Shown piece after piece: positions 1-12,100 of a DNA stretch of 29,521 bases. Each line of letters starts with the position of its first letter. Position 1 is the first letter of the stretch. The position numbers and the translations under genes were made by a program. The notes beneath the pieces are model-generated. The model saw only the letters and a program-made list of their open reading frames with translations, did no database searches and had not been told where the DNA came from. The DNA is from Hepatocystis sp. ex Piliocolobus tephrosceles (taxonomy: Eukaryota; Apicomplexa; Aconoidasida; Haemosporida; Plasmodiidae): contig CABPSV020000105.1 of assembly GCA_902459845.2 (NCBI GenBank), positions 1-29,521 of the forward strand, written 5' to 3'.

Positions 1-43
1 ATTTATTGTTCTTCGTTATTTTCTATGTTTTTTTACCCTATTT

Positions 44-47
<4 letters not shown>

Positions 48-79
<32 letters not shown>
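48..79. repeat. Poly(A) tract, 32 A
   Basis: Uninterrupted run of 32 A. Long dA:dT tracts are typical of Plasmodium spacers and tend to exclude nucleosomes. Their exact length is unreliable in most assemblies. Confidence 0.9.
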
Positions 80-82
<3 letters not shown>

Positions 83-625
83 AGAGAACTAATTTTCTTA
101 TATTATTTTATCATAATCACCCGTATTTTTGAATCTCTAACAATGCAATGTGGGATCAAGTAATGATCCACGAAAAACAAAAAAAAATATATATATTTAC
201 AGGATTAGTAAAATTTGTTTTTATTTTTTCTGCTTTTTTCGTTTTTAAAATAAAATAAAAATATATAAAAAATAACAAAATAAAAAAAGTATTGATAAAA
301 TTATTTGTAAAATTATAAAGACTCGTATGTATCTTAACCAAACTAAGTTGAATAAACTAAAATAGGTTAACTGGCTTAAGACAATTCGAATAGGCTTTTT
401 CATTTTATTATTATTATTTTTTTCTTTTGTACAAATTAATTTTTTTACTTCTACAATGTCTATACACGAATATATATAAAATATTGTACATATTATATAT
501 CTACGTACGCATTTTATAAAATAAAAATACATTTTCATAAATGCAAGAATTTACATTTGTAGTAATATTTTATCCTTTTTTTAAGTATAAAAGTGAATGT
601 ATATTTTACTTCACATATAAATTAT

Positions 626-630
<5 letters not shown>

Positions 631-656
<26 letters not shown>
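631..656. repeat. Poly(A) tract, 26 A
   Basis: Uninterrupted run of 26 A in the spacer upstream of the light chain gene. Confidence 0.9.
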
Positions 657-773
657 GAAATCGTTTAAATGTGTAAATATTTATACGTATAACTTTATAA
701 TTACAAATATATTTTTATATTTATAAAACTTATGTTGAAACTAACCGTTTTTTATTAAAAAAATCACATACAT

Positions 774-781
<8 letters not shown>

Positions 782-809
<28 letters not shown>
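782..809. repeat. (TA)n microsatellite
   Basis: Alternating A and T immediately upstream of the light chain gene, flanked by CA/CACA dinucleotides on both sides. Confidence 0.9.
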
Positions 810-812
<3 letters not shown>

Positions 813-850
813 ACACACACATACAAGCATAAGAAGTAAGTAGCCTAAAC

Positions 851-1144
851 ATGGAAGAGCCAAGATGTGATATTTTGTATGAACATATGAAATATGAACA
901 TAAAATAAAATTGATAAATGTGGCAAAAGAAATTTATAACAACATAAATAATAATAAAATAAATTCTTGGAGAACTGCTACAATTGCTTTACGAGACAAA
1001 ATAAAAGACATATTTGATTCTAATGAAAAGGGGTGGCATATTATCATTGGTAATAAATTTGGTTTTTTTTGTACGCATGAAATATATAATGCTTTACATT
1101 TTAAATTAGACCACGTAGAATTTTTGGTTTTTAAGCATGGGTAA
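851..1144 (+). CDS. Dynein light chain, LC8/DLC family, 97 aa
   Basis: A small light chain of the LC8 type. Family members dimerise and bind short linear motifs in the dynein intermediate chain and other partners. Seen in the sequence: the family signature W62-H63 then I-G, F70-G71, and T75-H76-E77 (the LC8 'FGxxxTHE' block), ending in the typical F-K-x-G C-terminus at G97. The length is close to the usual 85-105 residues, so one exon encodes the whole protein. Relative to canonical LC8, the aromatic groove positions 65, 75 and 77 read Phe, His and Lys instead of Tyr, Tyr and Tyr. This is therefore a divergent paralog rather than the standard LC8, and its FGF..THE..N pattern also recalls the axonemal DNAL4 subgroup. 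The next gene downstream on the same strand is a dynein heavy chain. The family call is firm; the exact subtype (cytoplasmic or axonemal) is not. Confidence 0.9.
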   Translation: MEEPRCDILYEHMKYEHKIKLINVAKEIYNNINNNKINSWRTATIALRDKIKDIFDSNEKGWHIIIGNKFGFFCTHEIYNALHFKLDHVEFLVFKHG

Positions 1145-1896
1145 ATACAAAGTATACTATAATTTAGGTATATACGCATGTAGTATATACATACCTAGAT
1201 GTTAGTATGCGCATATAGAATTTTTCAGAAACAAAGAAAATACCAAACCTTAAAAATATTCTTTTGTTTACTTATAATAATTTTACAAAATTTTTTTTAA
1301 ATGGAGCCTTCGCTTATAAGAAAATGGAATTATTTTGTATTGTATTTATTTTAATGCTATTGCTTTACTATATATAAATTAATAAAAAAAAGAAATTATT
1401 TTTCGTAGATTAAAATTCAGAGTATAAAAAAAAAAAATAAAATAAAATAATTTTTATTAACAATTTTGTTTATATTTGTAATATTTTTTTTTGATACACT
1501 TGGTAAGGAATTATTGAAAAAGAGCTTGGAAATGTGAATAAGAACGTATAAAAATATTTAAGGGTGTTTGTATGTATGCACATGTAGAATTTATTTTTTT
1601 TTATAAATATATATATAAATATATATATCCTTAAAGTTATAATAGCAAAATAATACATGTGTGAGTAAAAAAAAAATAATTATGCTATATAAAAAAAGGA
1701 CAAATAAGAATAGGACAATATTGGATATTTTTTTTTGAAAAAGCCTATTTATTATAACAACTTTATAAGATCAGTTTAAAAATTGCTAAATGACCCATTT
1801 CACTTTTTTTTTTTTTTTAAAGACTTGTTCTTATTTTCATGGTCTATTATTAATAAAAATGCACAAATGCATAGAATAAAGAAAACAAAAATAATA

Positions 1897-1936
<40 letters not shown>

Positions 1937-2342
1937 TTTGTGTGTGTGAGTATATTTATGTTATTAATAGAAGAAAAAAAAAAAAAAAGATCTTATTTTA
2001 TTTTTTGTTTTTTACGTATTTTATTTTTTTATTTTTTTTTTTATTTGCCCTAATTTTCTTTTTATTTGTATTAAGTTTTTTTTAATCAATACTTATGTGA
2101 AATAAAATGTCATATATGTGTACACAAAAAAAAAAAAAAAAAAACAAAAAACAAAAAAAAAACTGCAAAGAACAATTAAAAAATAAAGTTAACAATTAGA
2201 TAAGAACTAAAAACTTTTGTAACTCAACGATTTGTGCTATTTGTTCACATTTTCATTTGCATGTAGTATTATGTGTAACATTATATATGCTATTCCACAT
2301 GATACTGCATGCGATTTGCATGTAAAAAGACTTGTTTTAGTT

Positions 2343-2348
<6 letters not shown>

Positions 2349-2384
<36 letters not shown>
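2349..2384. repeat. (TA)n microsatellite
   Basis: Alternating TA tract of about 36 bases in the dynein heavy chain upstream region. Confidence 0.85.
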
Positions 2385-2387
<3 letters not shown>

Positions 2388-2762
2388 AATATGCACATTT
2401 GCACTTACCATTGTTTGGTGATTATAAGCAAAAAAAAAAAAAAAAATAAGCCCAAATAATATGTTTATATGCACACACTTTCATTCTTTTTTTTTTTTTT
2501 TATTTATTTATTTTTTTTTTTTACTTAGTAATATTATATTTCTAAGCTGTGCTTAAAAAAAAAAATTAAGTATATATTTATTTATTTATTCATTAATTTA
2601 TTTAATCCTTTGTTTTTGATCATCATAGTTCAATTATTTAACAAATTTGTAAATGCGTTATTTTATTTTTTCATTTCAACTGTAATTAATTAATTTTTCA
2701 ACATATTTTATATATTCATGGCGACTTTTACGTTATGTAATACATGTTGCATTCAATTCGAT

Positions 2763-2950
2763 GTAACAAGTGCATATTAGTTTAAGAATTAATGTATTAT
2801 ACATAATTAAAAAAAATAGTCATTTTCCCTTTTGGTACTATTTTGCATATCAATATAGTAACAAGTGCATGCTGTGTGTTGTCCCACTTTTATTAGTTTA
2901 TAATTTTTTATTTTTGCAATATTTATATAAATAATGTGTTTGCTGTGTGT
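2763..2950. promoter_or_regulatory. Direct-repeat cluster upstream of the dynein heavy chain (possible regulatory region)
   Basis: The 13-mer GTAACAAGTGCAT occurs identically at 2763-2775 and 2858-2870, and the 10-mer TGCTGTGTGT occurs at 2870-2879 and 2941-2950. The second 13-mer runs directly into TGCATGC. GTGCA and TGCATGCA are known recognition sequences of apicomplexan AP2 transcription factors. TGCATG cores also occur at about 2306 and 2317. Sequence alone cannot show function. Confidence 0.3.
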
Positions 2951-3086
2951 CTAGTTGTATGATAATAGCTTACGCATAACATATTTTTATCATAAACGTA
3001 TATATATATATATATATACGTGGATAAACACATAAACATTTCCCTTTAAATAAACCCACATTAAAGGAGTAACTTAACGAACAGCC

Positions 3087-3122
3087 ATGCTAAAAACATG
3101 GAAGCAAAGAAAACTCACTTAA
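3087..3122 (+). other. Short upstream ORF overlapping the heavy chain start
   Basis: An ATG at 3087 opens an 11-codon frame ending in TAA at 3120-3122, out of frame with the heavy chain ATG at 3098 and overlapping it. If the mRNA leader includes 3087, scanning ribosomes would meet this ATG first, which could lower heavy chain translation. The ATG is seen; the effect is inferred. Confidence 0.4.
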
Positions 3123-6100
3123 TTAACTATTTTTTGGAAATATGCCCGACCGTATTAGACTGTTCGAGGAAAGAGTTACAATCAGTACTAGCAAAAAAAG
3201 AAGAAGAGAAGATAATAAGATATGTTAGTGATAAGAATGTAAATTTGATAGTAATTGGAAAAGAACAAAGAGAAGAAGTAGAAGAAGTAGAAGAAGAAGA
3301 AGAAGAAGAAGACGGAACAGTAATAGTAAAGAATAAAAAATCAGAAAAAAACATAAGTACAGAAAATCTTCCAAGTGATAGCACAAAAAAACATAGCTAT
3401 AATAAACAATGTAGTTATGTATTATTTGTTGAGTTAAATATAAATTATACATGTGTTACAAAAAGTGTAGCAATAGCATTTATAAAAAGAAATAAAGAAA
3501 CATTTTTAACGTTAAGTAATAAGTTAGACGGGAGTTCAAAAATAAATTTATCTAATGAATTACTTATGTTTGTATGTGGTTTAAATGGTTGTAACACACC
3601 GTTAGATTTGATTTATTTATATTTATCTCAGGGTTTTAATACAATGTTTGATGCTGTTTCTTGTGTTGAACAGTACACAATACATAATGATGATACTTCA
3701 CAATCGAATTATAATAAGAACGACAACATCGTTGCTTCTAGTAATGTTGCAGGTGATATGGTAAATGTTAATAATGTTACCAGTAATAATAGTGTTAGTA
3801 ATACAAGTTTAAATAATATAACATACGGACATATGGGAACTAATACAAACCTAAACAACACAACAAATATGGTTTATACAACCGGAGGTATACAAGGAAG
3901 TACGAACAAATATTCGAGACATGAGGGAGAGGTTAAAATATCAAATGTGCTGATGAGTAATGTAAGTAAGAAATTAAATGAGTTGTTAATTTCGATGAAA
4001 AATGCACAAATAGATTTAAACATACCAATAATACATTTAAATGTAGATAGAAGGATAAAAAAATTAGCACAAGGATATTCTAGTATAGAAGATATTCCCA
4101 ATACCAAAATAAAAACCATTTGTGAATCTCAGGAGTTTTTAAATCAATTACAAAAAGATGTAACAAAATGGGTTGAAGAGATACAAAAGGTAACCCGATT
4201 AAATGGTGATTTCAAAAGTGGAAGTGCATTAAATGAGATAAATTTTTGGATAGGATACGAAAATGCACTTTTAGAACTTGAGAAACAGTTAAAAAGCAAA
4301 GAAGTTTTATTAACATTGCATATATTAAAATGTGCTAAAAGATATTTTGCAACAATGTCTTTTGATAGTGATATTCATTTAAAAGAATCTAAAGAATATG
4401 TATCAAATATAAATATATTGATGAGAGATTTCCCACTTGATGATTTGTTAGGAGCACAGAGTGTACAACAAATTATACAAGCTATTCGTAATATATTTAA
4501 CCATTTAAAAAAATTAAAAAATACAACTAAATATCCTTTATCTAGGTCTTATAATTTTGTTGAAGCTTTATCACGAGATTTATGCAGTACAATAAAAAAA
4601 GTATTATCGTCACAACAACCTTTGTTGAGTATGGATTATCAAATATTTGAAGTGTTAGTTTCGGGGTGTATTGAAATATTTGCCTTATGGAATGATGAAA
4701 TGCGGTTATTCAAAGATATGGTTCGCGAGTTAATTAAGAAAAGAAGTTTTAACGAAAGAGCGCCATCTAAAATGTTTTTTGAGCATGTAAAATTACAAGA
4801 ACGATTAGAAGATATTCGAAAATTTCGTAAACAACATCAAAAATTTAAAACAGTTATTAGTAAAGTGTTTGGTAATGATAAGGTATTAGGAATAAGTTTA
4901 AATAATGATACTAATTCAGCTTATAGTATATTTTTATCTGTAGATGCTTTAGATTTTTCAAAAAATGGAGAAGATGTTTGGGAGAAAACAAAACTAAGGT
5001 ATGAATCGAAAATAAATAAAGTAGAATCTCAAATTACTTTTAAATTGAGAGACACATTAGGAGGTGCTAAAACATCAATTGAAATGTTTCACGCATTTTC
5101 AAAATTTAACCCATTATTTTTTCGGTTAAAAATTAAAGGAGCAATACAAGAATATCAAAATAGTTTAATACAAATAGTTGTTGAAGATTTAAAAAAATTA
5201 CAAATGATATATATTAATGGATATGTAAAAAGTAATTCAGAAAAATTTTCAACCATTAGAGATATTCCGTTAGTAGCTGGTTCTATTATATGGACAAAAC
5301 AGATAGAACGTAAGTTAGATGATTCATTTAATAAAATCGAAAGTGTTTTAGGCCGAGGTTGGGAACAGCATACAGAAGGAAAAAATTTAAAACAACATAT
5401 TGACAACTTTAAAAATTTATTATTACAAAATAAAACGTTTGAAAAGTGGCTGAAAAATGTGAAGAATACGGATAAGTTTGATATGTATGAAAAAATAATA
5501 AAAATAAAAAAAATGGGTTCACATAACTATGAAATTGAGGCGAATTATGATTTTCAATATTTTAATTTATTTAAAGAAGTACGTTATTTACAATCTATTA
5601 ATTTACGTGTACCTTATTCGATAAAAGTCAAAGCAGACGAAATGAAATTGATCTATCCATTTGCATTGACATTGCAAAAAACTTTTAGGACGTATATGAA
5701 AATATGTTTCGTAATGGAAAATGAAGCAAAACGTGTTCCCTTTAATCGGACTGTATGTAAATTGGTTGCAGCAATACATAATAGTGTACAGGAAAAAATC
5801 AAAGAAGGTTTAAATCTTCATTGGGATTCGGATATATTAGAAACATACGTACGAAAATTATCTGAAGTGGTTAATACGTTTGAATCGATGGTGGACGAAG
5901 TATTGAACAAGAACGAGTTAGTTTTGGAGATACTTGAAAAGATAAAAAATTGTGAAATAACGATGGATGACATAGGTATAGGTTCAATTGCTTCCACAAT
6001 CCCAACAGATACCATTGCAGAAGGTACTACTACTCCCAGCAATAGCAACCAACTTAAAAACTATATCGAAATGATTCAAGCCAAAGCAGACGAACTGTAC

Positions 6101-9100
6101 TTAGAGCACTACAAAAATGTATACCTCTGGATTGATGCATTAAATATTCTTCTAAACAAGATCCTGACGAACAAGTTAAAATGCCTTATAAAGGAATGGG
6201 TAGATGAGTTTGTCAATTTTTGGCCAAGTCATGGACATCACCATCAGAGGCATCATAAACAAAAAAAGAAAAAAAAATATATAAAAAAAGAAAGTACTCA
6301 CGAATTTAAGATTATTAATAATAAATTTTATTTATATCCATCTGTTGATTCGATGAGACAGATATGGTATTCTAAATTATCTGAAGCGATAAATATCATT
6401 TGTGGAATAAACAGAATAAAAAGTTTGTATCTTAAAAAAGATAAAACAAAAGAGACTATACATATAAAAAGTGATAACAACAAAGATATAATTAATGATG
6501 TTTTAGTTGACAATACATATCGTTATATTATTTATTTTATTGATAGGAATGTGTATGAAAACGCAATGAAATGTATTAATGACATGGTTGAAAAAGCTAG
6601 AAAATATGAATCGATGTGGTTACAATATAATATGTTGTGGCGCGTCGAAATAAGTGACATAATAAATCGTTTCAATGATGATATTGAAACATGGAAATCA
6701 TTTATGTATGATATAAAAGAAATGGAAAATACATTTGATACATTAGATACAGAAAAAAATTTTGGTCCAATAAAAATTGATTATAAAATATTACAATTGA
6801 AAGTACGTTCCCGATTTGAACAGTGGCAAAAAGAAATAATATCTCAATTTTCTAAAAAAATTTTAGAAAAAATACAATTGATACGAATCGAAATTGAGGA
6901 AAAAGCATTAACTGATTTACATAAACAAGGTGAGTTATCAAATGAAAGTGGTACATTAACAGCAATGCATATATTATCGATGAAGCCAAAAGATATTATT
7001 GCAATTATGAACAACTACGACATGAATTTGCTATCAAACATATGTCTAAGTATATACGATTTTATACAAAAATTAAATGAAATTAAGCAAAAAGAAGCGG
7101 AATGGGATACACAATGTAATATACTAAAGCAAAGTGAAGTATTGTTAGAAAAACAGCGTTATATTTTCCCAAGTAATTGGTTATATATTGATAATATTGT
7201 TGGTAAATTAGAAATGGTAAAACAACTTTTAAATTGTCAAATGGATTTAGTAAAAGAATACTTTCCTTATATACAAAGTTTAGTTTTAGAGTATGATGAA
7301 AGAATACAAAATAATATTAAAACATTATTTGAAGAATGGAATAGTAATAAACCAGTTTATGTAAATACGAATAATGTAAACGTATTACAAACTTTAAATG
7401 AGTTTGAAAATAGAATAAATACAATTACAAATCAGTATAACATTGCTGAAAAGGCGTTAAACTTGATGAAAATTAACAGGGATGAATCATCCAAATGTCA
7501 TCATATATGTCCAACTATATTAAAAGAAGAAATCGATTCGATAAAAAATATATGGAATGAATTAAAACTGATATATGGTAGTATATCCGAAATGAAACAA
7601 ATGTTATGGACAAATGTGGATCCTAAAAATATAAAAAATATGTTAAATAATGTGCTAAGTTCTATAAAAAAAATACCTGCAAAATATAAACAGTATGACA
7701 TATTTGATAATGTGCAAGTAGAAATAAAGCAATATTTAAAAACATATTATTTGCTAGTAGATTTAAAATCGGAGTCGTTAAAAGATAGACATTGGAAACT
7801 AATACTGCAAAAACTACAAATAAAAACATCATATAACAAATTAACATTGGGTACATTATGGTCTATACATTTATGTAGTCAAGAAAATGTATTAAAAGAA
7901 ATTTTAAGTCAATCACAAGGAGAAATGGCATTAGAAGAATTTTTGAGAAGCTTAAAAGATACATGGAATGAATATGAACTCGAATTAGTACAATACCAAA
8001 ATAAATGTAAACTAATAAAAGGTTGGAATGATATATTTTCAACTATTGATGATCACTTGAATGCATTGCAATCGATGAAAACATCTTTATATGTAAAAAT
8101 ATTTGAAGAAGAAACATTTACATGGGATGAAAAATTAAATAGATTGCGAAATATGTTAGATGTTTGGATGAATGTACAACGCAAATGGGTATACTTAGAA
8201 GGAGTATTAAAAGGGTCTTCTGATATAAAAACATTATTACCGCAAGAATATAATCGATTTAAAATTATAGATACAAATTTTATTACTATTATGAAAAAAA
8301 CATGTGAAAAACCAAAATTGATAGACATATTTCAAATCGATGGGTTCCAAAGGCAGTTAGATAGACTATCCGATTCGTTGAGTAAAATACAAAAAGCATT
8401 AGGTGAATATTTGGAGAAGCAACGAGATCATTTTCCTCGTTTTTATTTTGTTGGAGATGAAGATTTATTAGAAATGATTGGTAATTCAAAAGATGCTAAA
8501 GTAATACAACGAAATATAAGTAAAATGTTTGTTGGTATTAGTTCGTTTATTTTGAAAGAAGATACAAATGATATTATTATCGGAATGTGTTCAAAAGAAG
8601 AAGAAGAAGTTTTGTTTAAAGAACCTATACATATAAGTATGTATAGTACATTAAAAGATTGGTTAATGGCGTTGCAAAGGGTAATGAAAAAAACATTGGA
8701 ACAAAACTTAGATGATGCTGCAAGAGAAATTTTTGCTTTGGATATATTAAAATGTACGAAAGATGATAATAACAATAGTATACTTCAATGGTCAGATAAG
8801 TATCCAGTTCAGATTGTTCTGTTGTGTTTACAGGTGTTGTGGACGTATAATATCGAGCACAGTATAGAGAGTATGGGGAAGAAGGAGGCAATCATTTTAA
8901 ATGTGAGTAAATCGGATGGTACCTCAAGTAATATCATTCCTATTGCTACTAACGATAGTAATAACAAAGAGGGAAAATATGGTAGTAAAACCGAAAATGA
9001 AAAACAGAAAAACGGATTTTTCGAATGCGAACAGATATGTACAAGCCTTTTAAAATATTTAGCTTCTAACGTAGTTAAACAAAGAGAATATGGTAAAAGA

Positions 9101-12100
9101 CAAAAAATAATACAAATGATAACCGAGTTGGTTCATCAACGAGATGTAATACGTATTTTGATCGAAAAGAATGTTAAAAGTGTTGATGATTTTACTTGGT
9201 TACAATATATGAGGTTTTATTGGTATCCTGAAAAAAATAATACGGATGTGAATTTAATTATAAAAATGGCAGATGCATGTTTTGATTATGGTTATGAATA
9301 TTTAGGTATGTGTGAAAAATTAGTTCAAACAAATTTAACTGATATATGTTTTTTAACATTAACACAAGCATTAAACATGAAATTAGGTGGTAATCCATTT
9401 GGTCCAGCTGGTACAGGTAAAACTGAAAGTGTGAAAGCATTAGGAGCTCAATTGGGTAGATTTGTGTTGGTATTTAATTGCGATGAAGCTTTTGATTTTA
9501 CAGCTATGGGTAGAATATTTGTTGGTTTGTGTCAAGTAGGTGCATGGGGTTGTTTTGATGAATTTAATAGATTAGAAGAACGAATATTGTCTGCTGTATC
9601 TGAACAGATTTTGACGATTCAGACAGGTTTAGCACAAAGAAAAAAAGAAATTGAAATTTTAAATAAAAAAGTTGAACTAAATAAAGACGTTGGTATTTTT
9701 GTTACTATGAATCCAGGTTATGCTGGTAGGTCTAATTTACCTGACAATTTGAAACAATTATTTAGAAGTTTTGCTATGATAGAACCAGACAAACAATTAA
9801 TTGTTGAAGTGACATTATTTTCACAAGGATTTATTAGTGCGGAGCATTTATCAAGTAAAATCGTTTCACTTTTTGATTTATGTTCTGAGCAATTATCTAA
9901 GCAACCTCATTATGATTTTGGGTTACGTTCATTGAAAAATGTTTTAACTTCTGCTGGTAATTTAAAAAGACTTGCATTGGCAGAAAAATCATCTGGTCCA
10001 TCAAATTTGATTAATCGTGGTATTACAACATTTGATATAGGAAAGGATATAACACAACACGATTTAACAAATACAAACTCAAGATTGAGTCCAAATGGTA
10101 GTATTGAAAATATAGTTACAATAGAACAAAGTTTATTACTTAAGTCTGTTTGTGATACAGTATATCCTAAGTTAGTATCTAGTGATATGTTATTAATAAA
10201 GAATTTAATAAGTGGTGTATTCCCAAATATGAATGTATCTATGTTTGAGGAAAAAGCGTTAATTAACGAAATTCATAGATTGTGTAAATTAAGATTTTAT
10301 TCACCTGAAGAAAAATGGATAACTAAAATTTGTCAAATATATCAAATAGTAAAATTACAACATGGTATAATGTTAGTTGGGGGTGTAGGAACTGGTAAGT
10401 CTAGTGCATGGAATATTTTGTTAGAAGCTTTGGAAGCATTAGATGGAATAAAAGGAGTTAGCTATGTTATTGATGCGAAATCATTAGATAAAGAAGAAAT
10501 TTATGGTAAATTAGATAGTATTAATTTAGAATGGACTGATGGTGTTTTTACTTCTATTTTGAGAAAAATAATTTATAATGGTACGCAGTCAAGTACAATA
10601 GCAAAACGTCATTGGATTATTTTTGATGGAGATGTAGATCCAGAATGGGCTGAAAATTTAAATAGTGTTTTAGACGATAACAAATTATTGACATTACCAA
10701 ATGGAGAACGTTTACCTATTCCTGAGAGTGTAAAAATATTTTTTGAAGTTGATACATTAAAACATGCAACATTAGCTACTGTTAGTAGATGTGGTATGAT
10801 ATGGTTTAGTAAAGATCTTTTAACACCTACTGTTTTGTTTAAACATAAATTATGTAAATTAAAATATGGTAACAACGGTTATATTCGTAAAAAAAATATG
10901 TTTAAATCGATGGTTATGAATAATAATGGTGTTGATACTGGTACTGATGTGGTTAGTACGTCAATAGCTCCTAGTAATGATGATTCATTTGTAGATGAAA
11001 ATTTATTATCTGTGTATGCGAAAGACAAACAGGATAACGATATAACACGTGCCAATACTTCTACAAATACTAACACTAACAGTATTGACATTCATAAAAG
11101 CTCTACCACTTTTTACGACGAAAGTGATAACGAAATACAACATATGAAAATAAAAAGCATTGCACAAAGAGCTGTCGAATTAATTAGCGATTATTTTGAA
11201 GAAAACGAGTTTGTGAATAAGTGTTTGTATGCTTCGAATAGTTATGAACATATAATGGATTATGAATATATAAGAGTAATCGAAAGTACTTGTATGTTAC
11301 TTGAGCAAGGGATTCAAAACTTAGTATCAAAATATGGTAACTATAATAATAGTGTGATGGATAGTGAAATAGAAAAATATATATCAAAGTGGTTAGTTGT
11401 AAGTATAATTTGGGGTGTAGGTGGATCATTAACTCTTGATTATAGAGTACGTTTTTCTAAATATATACAACAGATATGTGATATATCATTACCATCTGAT
11501 TTGTTAGAAAGTACGAATACAAATGATGTATCTAACATTAATAATAATATGGACAGAACTTTATTAGATTACGAACCGAACATAGATGATGGTGAATGGT
11601 ATTGTTGGAAAGATCGCGTTGAGTCGATAAGTGTTGATTATAATGAAATATCAGATGCTACTTTAGTTATTGAAACTATGGACACAATACGTCATGCAAC
11701 TATTATTGAAAGTTGTTTACATTTGAAGAAACCATTTATATTGTGTGGTCCTCCAGGTTCAGGTAAAACTATGACTTTAACTTCTGTTTTAAAAAAATCA
11801 AGTGATTTTGACATAGCTTCATTAAATTTTTCTTCTGGTTCTTTACCTAATTTGTTGTTACAAACGTTTGATCATTATTGTGAGTATGTAAAAACAACTA
11901 GTGAACTGATTTTAAGACCTATACAACCAGGTAAGTGGTTAATAATATTTGCAGATGAAATTAATTTACCTACTCCCGATAAATACGATACACAAAAAAT
12001 TATTATGTTTATTAGACAAATATATGAATCACAAGGTTTTTGGAAATATGATAATAACAATAACCAATGGAATTGGGTAAAAATAGAAAGAATTACTTTT

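Larger units (their letters stand above)
1..850. other. Gene-free spacer upstream of the dynein light chain gene
   Basis: This stretch is very AT-rich and I see no convincing coding sequence on either strand. The short open frames here are rich in Phe, Ile, Tyr and Lys, as expected from AT-rich non-coding DNA. It holds a 32-base A run (48-79), a 26-base A run (631-656) and a (TA)n tract (782-809) followed by CA-rich sequence. The part next to 851 should contain the 5' leader and promoter of the light chain gene; that is inferred from position only. Confidence 0.7.
1145..3097. other. Gene-free interval: light chain 3' region and heavy chain promoter region
   Basis: About 1.95 kb with no convincing gene on either strand. 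Open frames here are homopolymer-driven (Phe/Ile/Tyr/Lys). It carries (TA)n tracts at about 1893-1919 and 2349-2384, many A or T runs, and a somewhat less AT-rich patch at about 2700-2960 with short direct repeats just upstream of the heavy chain start. By position it must contain the 3' UTR of the light chain and the 5' leader of the heavy chain. A 20-codon open frame starting at 2719 could be an upstream ORF in the leader. Confidence 0.7.

Noticed and set aside
1783..2085. 100-codon Phe-rich plus-strand frame
   Set aside because: It is made of T runs and a (TA)n tract; the composition is that of spacer DNA.
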